From: Misgurnus anguillicaudatus
Lineage: Eukaryota; Chordata; Actinopteri; Cypriniformes; Cobitidae
Reading direction: 5' to 3'
DNA: 64,000 nt
Assembly (NCBI RefSeq): GCF_027580225.2
Contig: NC_073337.2
Location: forward strand, 11,833,001-11,897,000
Both the position numbers and the translations under genes were made by a program. Shown here in pieces: positions 56,581 to 64,000 of this stretch (its first letter is position 1; every line of letters starts with the position of its first letter). The notes beneath the pieces are model-generated. The model saw only the letters and a program-made list of their open reading frames with translations. It did no database searches and had not been told where the DNA came from.

Positions 56581-57589
56581 GAAGAGTTTGGTTCCAAAAC
56601 GCGATAAACGCCATTTTTGAAAAAAATGAGTTACTGCCAAAATCAGTATTATATCAGGTCAGTAGTTAAAAGTAAATTCTTAATTTTACGCAAAATCCAA
56701 TATCCGCCGTGTTATTCTGTCATCTTTTCTCCCTTTTTTCCCAAAATGCGATAAACGCCACTGCTCCTTTTTTACAGAACGCAATAAATCCATTTCTGAT
56801 ATTACAGCCCACCAGTCACGCAATGTAAACAAACAATGGCGGACGCGCTGAGTCCACGGAGTCCTAGTTTTCCTCATCTACTTTGTACTTCGTGATCAAC
56901 AAACAAAACAAAATAATACTTTAATTGCATCGCTAAACCTGTGATGGTTTTCTGTGATGGGAAAGAAACGTAAGCCATCAACATCTAATAATTTCCCTGA
57001 GAGGCACTCGGGAGACGGGTGCTTGTTCTCCCGACAGCAAGCTTCTCATGCTAACACATTGACCCCAGAGGATCTTATGAAAAACTTTCCATACTTTTAC
57101 TCAAAGTCAACGAAAATCGAGCAGGACCAAAAACATTTTACAGCTGATCTCTGTGAAAGACGTTAAGCGAGGACGTCAAGTAACCGCAATGACAGTGATC
57201 TTAATATGACAAAGTAAGTGTTTTGATTAATGACATTAATGTTTATATTTTTAATTAGTGTGTACAACTAGTCAACTAAATGAATATAACATGGCAAAGA
57301 TGAATGCACATTTATATAGGCTATTGATTCAATAGATTTATAGCATTTTGAATAAAAACTTGTCATGGATTTATTGCATTTTGTGGAAAAAATTATCCGT
57401 TTTTACATTAAATCTTTGAAAATCAACTTATGGATTTGAATTTTTTATGTTTTTATAACCTAAAGATGCTATGTGAAAGTTTGTAACAGAAAATAGTTGT
57501 TTTCATCTTGTCACTTTCTTGGTATAGAAAACACGTTTTTACCAAAATTTGTCAAAATGGATTTATTGCGTTTTGGAACCAAACTCTTC
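56581..57589 (+). mobile_element. GAAGAG-ended non-autonomous element, copy A
   Basis: GAAGAGTTTGGTTCCAAAAC and its inverse at the right end are near-perfect. AAAT flanks both sides (56577-56580 and 57590-57593). The body is about 1 kb and, from 56954, includes an open frame of 70 codons followed by an AAAGTAAGTG splice-donor-like site. It shares nearly its whole sequence with copy B. Confidence 0.85.
56954..57166 (+). CDS. Short open frame in copy A, unrecognised, possible first exon
   Basis: Seventy codons opening MGKKRKPSTSNN, a basic and Ser/Asn-rich start, followed by LTPEDLMKNFPYFYSKS. I do not recognise it. The stop is followed about 40 bases later by AAA and GTAAGT at about 57212. 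In copy B the ATG is ACG and part of the frame is deleted, so it is not maintained. It could be the leftover 5' exon of the transposase gene of the parent autonomous element or a captured host exon. Expression is unproven. Confidence 0.3.
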   Translation: MMGKKRKPSTSNNFPERHSGDGCLFSRQQASHANTLTPEDLMKNFPYFYSKSTKIEQDQKHFTADLCERR

Positions 57590-58092
57590 AAATGTTCTAA
57601 TATCTATATTTTACACGATCCATAAAATGCCGCGAAAAAACACGTTGCTAGCATCAAGTCACAAATTTGCTAAAGACGTAAAGACGCATGAGACACAGCA
57701 ATACAACCAATCAGAGAAATGGTCTATTTTAATAAAAGAAAACATATCAACTATATTTTCCTCATTTGATTACATTAGAAGTCATGAAACATTCAATGTT
57801 TAATTTATTTTAATTATTCTTGATATATATTAAATTAATAAATAACTGTGTAGGGGGGCACAACAACCTGTTTGGGGAGGCACGGCCCGCGAATGCCCCC
57901 CCTTGATGCCAGCCCTGCCTGAGCTTCTTCCCCATGTTGACACGGATTTAAAATTTCATGACGACTGCCACTAAGGGGTGAACTCTGACAGTCGTGTCTG
58001 GATGTACAATGGAAAGCCGGTTTAAGCCTATATATCTTGAAAATATAAATTAATAAGGAAACTCCTTTAGCCATTAGGAGAAGATTATATAT

Positions 58093-58955
58093 GAAGAGTT
58101 TGGTTCCAAAACGCGATAAACACCATTTTTGAAAAAAATGAGTTACTGCCAAAATCAGTATTATATCAGGTCAGTAGTTAAAAATAAATAATTAATTTTA
58201 CGCAAAATCCAATACCCGCCGTGATATTCTGTCATCTTTTCTCCCTTTTTTCCCAAAATGCCACAAACGCCACTACTCCTTTTTTACAGAATGCAATAAA
58301 TCCATTTCTGATATTACAGCGGACCATTCACGCAATGTAAACAAACATGGCGGCGCGCTGAGTACACGGAATCCTAATTTTCCTCATCTACTTTGTACTT
58401 CGTGATCAACAAACAAAACAAAATAATACTTTAATAGCATTGCCAAACCTGTGATGGTTTTCTGTGACGGGAAAGAAACGTAAGCCATCAACATCTAATA
58501 ATTTCCGCGAGAGGCACTCGGTTGCTTGCTCTCCAGACAGCATCAAGCTTCTCATGCTAAAACATTGTGTTCTTAATATAACAAAGTAAGTGTTTTGGTT
58601 AATGCCATTAATGTTTATTTTTTAATCATTGTATACCACTAGTCAACTAAATAAATATAAAATGGTAAAGATGAATGCACAATTATACATTGATTTAATA
58701 GATTTATAGCATTTTGAAATAAAAATCTGTCATGGATTTATTGCATTTTGTGGAAAAAAGAATTAGTTTTTATAATAAATCTTTGAAAATCAAGTTATGG
58801 ATTTGAATTTTTTATGTTTTTATAACCTAAAGATGCTATGTGAAAGTTTTAACAGAAAATAGTGGTTTTCATCTTGTCACTTTCTTGGTATAGAAAACAC
58901 GTTTTTACCGAAATTTGTCAAAATGGATTTATTGCGTTTTGGAACCAAACTCTTC
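58093..58955 (+). mobile_element. GAAGAG-ended non-autonomous element, copy B
   Basis: The termini are the same as in copy A, with ATAT on both sides (58089-58092 and 58956-58959). The 863-bp body aligns with copy A along its length, with a deletion of about 110-150 bp around the copy A position 57020-57190. Same orientation as copy A, about 500 bp away. Confidence 0.85.
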
Positions 58956-58959
58956 ATAT

Positions 58960-60222
58960 GTTATTAATAGTTCAACTATAAACATTGCACTAAAAAGTGC
59001 AAGTGTAAATAATCAACACATGTAGAGCTCTTTAACTTGTTTTGTTTAAAACTGTTTTGTTATAACTTTCATAAATTGTTACATTTCAAGTATTAACATT
59101 TGGCTCTTGCAATGTTAAACTGCAATTCTTTTTTTTAAATATGAGTTAATTAAAAGGCATCTTTTTTGAAAATGCATGTTTTTTTAACATATGACCTATA
59201 ACAAAAAGTAACAAAAGTAACATAAGTTATAAATTTACAATGCTATATAAACATGAATTTATAATGTTTATTAGTAGAACTAAAGGTTAAATTAAACATA
59301 AAATGCACGGGATTGTTGTCATCAGTGAGGCGACCAATCACAAAGAGCTGTGTCGTCATCAGAACGCTCTTGAAATGCTCTTGTGGTACTTTGATACAGT
59401 ACGTCACAGTCACGTGCCTTTAGGGCCAGCTCAAGTCGGACAAAATCTTTAACCGGCATGCACCGGCAGTCGGTCTGCGCAGTGCCACATAAAATCAAAC
59501 AAACCTTTTTGTTTCTTCATTAATTATCCAAATTTGTTCATGCCCTTTACCTGTTTACGCCATTCTGCCTCTTCATCTCATCTCCTATTTAATGCACTTG
59601 TGTTTCTGTCCTCTGCTAAAGCTGTCTTTTGCTTCCATGTCATGTTGATTCAAGAGAAGTTACCTTGAGTTAGGTATTTATCTGTTTTTTCTTGCTTGAT
59701 TTATATGGGATAGCCCCCTTTGCCTCCGGTTTGTCCTTTGCTTTCTGTCTCGTTTAGTTTTCAAGCTTTTTTGGTTTAAAGAACGAAATTGATCTGAGTT
59801 TTGTCTGTCCCTCAAACCTGAGAAAAACACAATTGTAAAGATTTCCTATGATTGTGGTGAAATGGTCTTTTTACTTTTAAAATCAAGACCATAGTTAATA
59901 AAAATGTAAATAAAAGAAAGTATGCTACCAACAACATGTGTTGTGAGTGAAAGTAGAGACACAACATTCAGCAATGGTGTTCAATGCTACAGTAAAGGCA
60001 GCCAGAGTCCTGATGCAGAAGATCCAGGAGGTCAATACATCAGTATCCATAAATGCATATCCGAACTGACGTCTTTATTTGAAACTTTCTGGCGATCTCT
60101 TCAGCAGTGGCACAACAATGTTATTATCTGATGAGTTTCATCACTGGTCAGGTAAATGTGATTCACCTTCTCCTGTCCTTTCCTCCACCTCAGTGAATAA
60201 CCATCAAAAGATTTCCACCGTC
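58960..60222. other. Non-coding DNA, nothing recognised
   Basis: AT-rich, no supported exon or repeat limit. Confidence 0.4.
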
Positions 60223-60463
60223 CCTTACGAAAAGTAACCATGGTTTTATTGTTGTAAAAGTGTAGTAACCATGTTTTTTTGGTGAATTGATTACTATGAG
60301 CAAAACCATGGTTTTACTACACTAACCATGGTATAACTATGGTTTTTGAAAACCATGGTTGTCAAAACCATGGTTATTTTGTGGTTACCATGGTTTTACT
60401 ACGGTAACCATGTTTTTTTTTTGTTTTAACTGTATTAAAACCATGGTTAATTTTTGTAAGGGG
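60223..60463. mobile_element. MITE built of AACCATGGTT palindromes
   Basis: CCCTTACGAAAAGTAACCAT and the inverse of CCCTTACAAAAATTAACCAT form the ends. Between them, AACCATGGTT or its half AACCATG recurs about ten times at irregular 15-30 base steps. Non-coding. Confidence 0.8.
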
Positions 60464-60980
60464 TGTTTTAAAGTGTCTCTCAGTTTCCTTTGTTTGGGAC
60501 TTAACAACTTTTACTTGGCTTAAATTCCCTCAACTAAAGTACAATCACTACTTCCCAACCACCTTTGAAGTTTACACTTTATTGCAATAGTCCACTTCAG
60601 ACATTCCACTAACGAAAGTAACTTTGCAGAAACTAACTGATTCATTTGCAACATGTCAACAAACTCTAATTGGAGTTTAAGTAGACTGTTAGAGGTAGGG
60701 AAGTGGTTATTGTTAGTAGAATAAGTTGGCATGTAGTCATTAAAATGTCTTTTGAGGGGTCGTCAAAGTGAGGTGTTAGCAGAAACTAAGCAGACAGTCT
60801 ACTAATACAGCCAGTTGACAAGAAATTTAAAATTACTTACAATTAGTAAAATGTCTAAACTGGAATAAAGTGAAACAAAGTTTTCCAACAACCATGTTTT
60901 AGTTTAAACTCCATTTATTGATTTCCTCATTTTCTTACAATTACATAACTGGAAATGGCTGACAATTACAGTGATTTATT
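60464..60980. other. Non-coding DNA, nothing recognised
   Basis: No supported feature. Confidence 0.4.
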
Positions 60981-60983
60981 TTA

Positions 60984-61531
60984 GAGGCTGTTTACACTTG
61001 AATGTGTTCGAACAGCCAAACGTGACCACCTTCTCTCCACCCATTTATCTAATCTGAGGTACTAAACACAATGTTTTACGTCTTTTCTGACTTCTGGCGC
61101 GAACACGTGGTGAACAGCTCTATTTTTAGCGTTTCATTGATAAAACTAAATCGGTAGTTTCATTTTGCAAGCGTTTGAAAGTTGCGCGATCCTATTTCAT
61201 CAATTGCTCTGAAATATCAGAGAAAGCTCTAACATATACACGTACAAAACACTGTGCAGCATGCTTACTTACAACACAAGCAGTGGACTCGGACATAATA
61301 TTAGATTGTGTCCATATAAACTCATCATTACTCCCGATTGCGTTTAAATGACAGCGAAGAGAATTGCCCACTGTCTCGACAGACCACCCCCTCACAGTAT
61401 TCAGAACAGAAGCGGTCGAAAGTGGACAAAAGAGACGGATTTAAATACCAGGTGTAAACGTAATGTGTCTCTCTCGTCCACTTGTGATCCGATCGATGAA
61501 AACACATCTTTTACTAAGTGTAAACAGCCCC
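60984..61531. mobile_element. TTA-flanked PIF/Harbinger-like MITE
   Basis: GAGGCTGTTTACACTT and AAGTGTAAACAGCCCC are inverted ends with one mismatch at the tip. TTA borders both (60981-60983 and 61532-61534), a TWA duplication. AATGTGTT and AACACAT continue the pairing. The 548-bp body is non-coding. Confidence 0.8.
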
Positions 61532-61534
61532 TTA

Positions 61535-63610
61535 GTTTCTGTTTGCTGTTTCAACTCTGCCATAATAACATCATTATACTAGAAAACAATGATACTGTAC
61601 AAACTTTAAATTGACACTTTAACATACCACTTATTGCAAATATGCTGACTTTTTTCCTATTGTGATTCGGATTAACCACACTTGAAAGGCACACAAAAAG
61701 GTTTTAGTAAACTGACAAGATAATGCGAAGACTCTGGCAACAATAGAAACTCACCTTTATTTAAATAAAGATGTTGAAGAGGTTTGACTCAAACATGCTG
61801 GTAGTAGACTTTGTTGTTTGGTGAGTATAATTCATGACTGAACTTTACTGGGGATGTTGATTAATAGCCTGATTAGAATGGAGTGATGCCAAACGCTCAT
61901 CTCTCATGATAATGAATCACGTGCAGACCTATGAAAACAGCACACTGATACAGTATATATTTTCATTTGCTTTTTCGCAGAGCCATTTATTTTCAGGTCT
62001 TGATTGGTAGCTATTAACTGCATACAAGGAAAAGAATGATTACTGCTGCATTTTAAAGGAACAAGGGCCATTAGGTGGATGTCACTGTTTGATAAACCCA
62101 ATTCAGTGTTGTTGATTGCAGCTGGATTGCATTGACTTGAGTTGTCAGAAAGTGCTTATACAATGAGAAAACTCTTTTAAAGCAGTGATGGATAGGCATA
62201 CTAACATCAATTTTGAGGTTGTGGAAATACCAAAGTCGCTTAAAATCAAGTTGGGAATGCAGTGAATGGAGCTGCATGTCTTCTCAAAAGTCAAAAGATT
62301 GGAATGGGCAGGGCATTGCAACCCTATCTTTGTCTTTGCAATGCATTTCCAAGGGAAACAATCTTCAAAGCACTCTCTGATGTAGTGTAAACTCTAGTGT
62401 GTTAGAACCCTTACTTTGGACTTTTTTAATGTTTAACTTAACTCTTTCACCTGCCAGCATATTTGAACTATTCTCTAAATGGAATAAACCTATTCCTGAA
62501 TCACTACATGTCTGACAAATGCATAAATGTAAATCATTATAATGCCAGCATTCTATTTCATTGTACTTGATGGTGATAAAAGTAACACAGACTTTGTGCC
62601 ACCCTGGACACTTTCTGAAAGCACAGCAGAGCAGACAAAAAAGGCCACAGTGGTGAATGTGCTGGAAGCAGCAAAATTTAATCGCACCTCACAGATGCTA
62701 GTACTGAATAACCTACCGAACTGATTGGTGATATGCCATGAAGCTGTTTTTGACGTAGTTGTAATGTTCTCACAGGCACATGGCTATATGGGATAGCTTA
62801 CTTTGAACTCATTAGGCACACTCAGAAGCAAGTAGTCCAAATACGGTAGGATCGACCCCCATGTTGCAGTTTAGTGCTACCCGAATGTCTCTCACCCGAA
62901 ATACCTTAACTTAAGTTAGCGCCACACCAAAAGACTTTTAAAATCTTATTCGATTTTCAGACCACAAAAATGATGGAAAAAAGTTTTACCAATTTTGTTC
63001 CTATAATGTGTGGATTGCTGCTATGTCATCACTGCCCACCACTCATCTTCAAATGACTCTCTTTGTCAAATGTGACTTCACAGTAAACAAACACGACGGA
63101 CGACAAGCATAAAAAGTGTCATTAATACTGTGGACTGATTTTTACATCTCTGATGTCCATCTCACTTTGGACTGTGCCATGACTGTGGTTATGGATTCGT
63201 TTTTTATTAGCTCTACAGCGTGCACGTTTGTCCTCGAGGTTCCCCCCACACAAAGAAATTTCTGATCGTAAATATAAAACAAGCTGATTTGCGAGCACCT
63301 CCGTCATGCTTTCGTGCAAATTCAGATGCTCTTAAAGGTATTTAAGAGTAGAATGGTAGAATCCGCCGATAGAGGGCGCACTATCAAATCAATAACAATG
63401 ATGTAGTAGATTAATGAGGCTCTGAAGATGGTCATCAATCAGACGGGAACGAGAAATCAAGTTGACGGATGAAGTAAAGTAATCAAGTTTTATAAATGTT
63501 GCGTTTGATGACATTGTTTTATTTTATGTAAGGTTTCATGTAATGTTCAAAACTTAATTGTTAGTCATAGATGTTACAGTATTAGTCCAATTCAATGGAT
63601 TTGATTGGAT
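61535..63610. other. Non-coding DNA, nothing recognised
   Basis: Two kilobases with no supported exon, repeat or inverted structure. Confidence 0.4.
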
Positions 63611-63613
63611 ATA

Positions 63614-63876
63614 GGCCCTGTACACACTGCAACCTTTTGGGAGTGACAGCCGCATTTTTTCAGAAGAGAGACCTTTCGTGTTCATGATGCACGTTTATAT
63701 ACTTAACATTAACGGTTATTCGGTTATGTACACACTATGAGTTTCTATAAATGCGGTTGTCGCTGCAGTTAATTTGGTTGTACAATGCGGTTGTCAGTCC
63801 TGTAAATTACTGAAGTGTGTGTGTAGGACTAAAAGGTGAAGTGACAAACTAATTTATATGCCGTGTGTACGAGGCC
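63614..63876. mobile_element. ATA-flanked 263-bp MITE
   Basis: GGCCCTGTACACACTGCA and the inverse of GGCCTCGTACACACGGCA are inverted ends. ATA borders both (63611-63613 and 63877-63879). ATGCGGTTGTC occurs twice inside. The three-base duplication fits a Harbinger-like mechanism, though ATA is not the usual TWA. Confidence 0.65.
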
Positions 63877-64000
63877 ATAGAAAAGTAGGCGTTTTATTCA
63901 GAAATGGAACTTGCATCAGACTCACAGTTGGAGGGGGCGGAGTTAACAGATGCTCTTGCCCAAACGTCTGGCTGACGTTATCTGATATATAGCTGAGAAT
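63877..64000. other. Non-coding DNA at window end
   Basis: No feature supported. Confidence 0.4.

Larger units (their letters stand above)
56045..57917. mobile_element. hAT-like element, host of the GAAGAG copy A
   Basis: CAGAGCCGGCGCCA and the inverse of CAGGGCTGGCATCA are imperfect inverted ends. CTTGAGCT (56037-56044) and CCTGAGCT (57918-57925) match at seven of eight. A GC-rich block (56205-56300) follows the left end. Without copy A the element is about 860 bp and non-coding. Confidence 0.7.

Noticed and set aside
1..64000. CRISPR arrays, rRNA genes, intact tRNA genes, bacterial-type operons
   Set aside because: None were seen. The only tRNA-like sequence is the decayed SINE at 48590-48732.

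Overview
The window reads as intronic and intergenic DNA from a teleost fish, most likely a cypriniform (carp or zebrafish-like). The evidence is one recognisable vertebrate coding exon, the first exon of a TAFA5 (FAM19A5) orthologue on the minus strand, set among dense hAT, PIF/Harbinger-like, TTAA-type and TA-type non-autonomous DNA transposons, a tRNA-derived SINE remnant, (CA)n microsatellites, and a Tf1/sushi-type chromovirus. There are no bacterial-style genes, operons, CRISPR arrays or rRNA genes. Family names rest on memory of protein and repeat families; no search was run.

Layout. 1-4470: mostly unique AT-rich DNA, a small palindromic repeat cluster near 2 kb and a broken Myb/SANT-like transposon gene at 3.75-4.08 kb. 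4477-7953: a four-element nest, in which a TTAA-flanked element is split by a hAT element with a perfect 8-bp target duplication, which itself holds a second hAT with its own perfect 8-bp duplication and a TAA-flanked Harbinger-like element. 8-13.6 kb: fragments and hairpins. 13586-24608: the main feature, two near-identical Ty3/Gypsy chromovirus bodies arranged LTR-body-LTR-body-LTR within a single 5-bp target duplication (GCAAG). The first body has open gag and pol; the second has a stop inside RNase H. An 11-nt complementarity between the primer-binding site and the predicted RNA 5' end indicates self-priming.

24.6-37.7 kb: many short elements, several with perfect target duplications (27499-29474, 33956-34402). 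37742-37853: tafa5 exon 1 with a splice donor, so DNA to its left is inferred to be tafa5 intron 1 unless exon 2 was missed, and DNA to its right is promoter and upstream sequence. 38.5-64 kb: further short elements, a non-autonomous LTR-like element (44492 to about 46.35 kb) with a partial tandem duplication, a long (CA)n tract, and a second nest at 56-58 kb containing two copies of a GAAGAG-ended element that keep what looks like a host-style first exon.

How the parts relate. The only cellular gene is tafa5, encoding a secreted cysteine-rich neurokine-like protein. The rest of the annotated content is mobile DNA. The chromovirus lies antisense to tafa5. Its gag (capsid and nucleocapsid) and pol (protease, reverse transcriptase, RNase H, integrase, chromodomain) form a complete retrotransposition gene set in copy 1.
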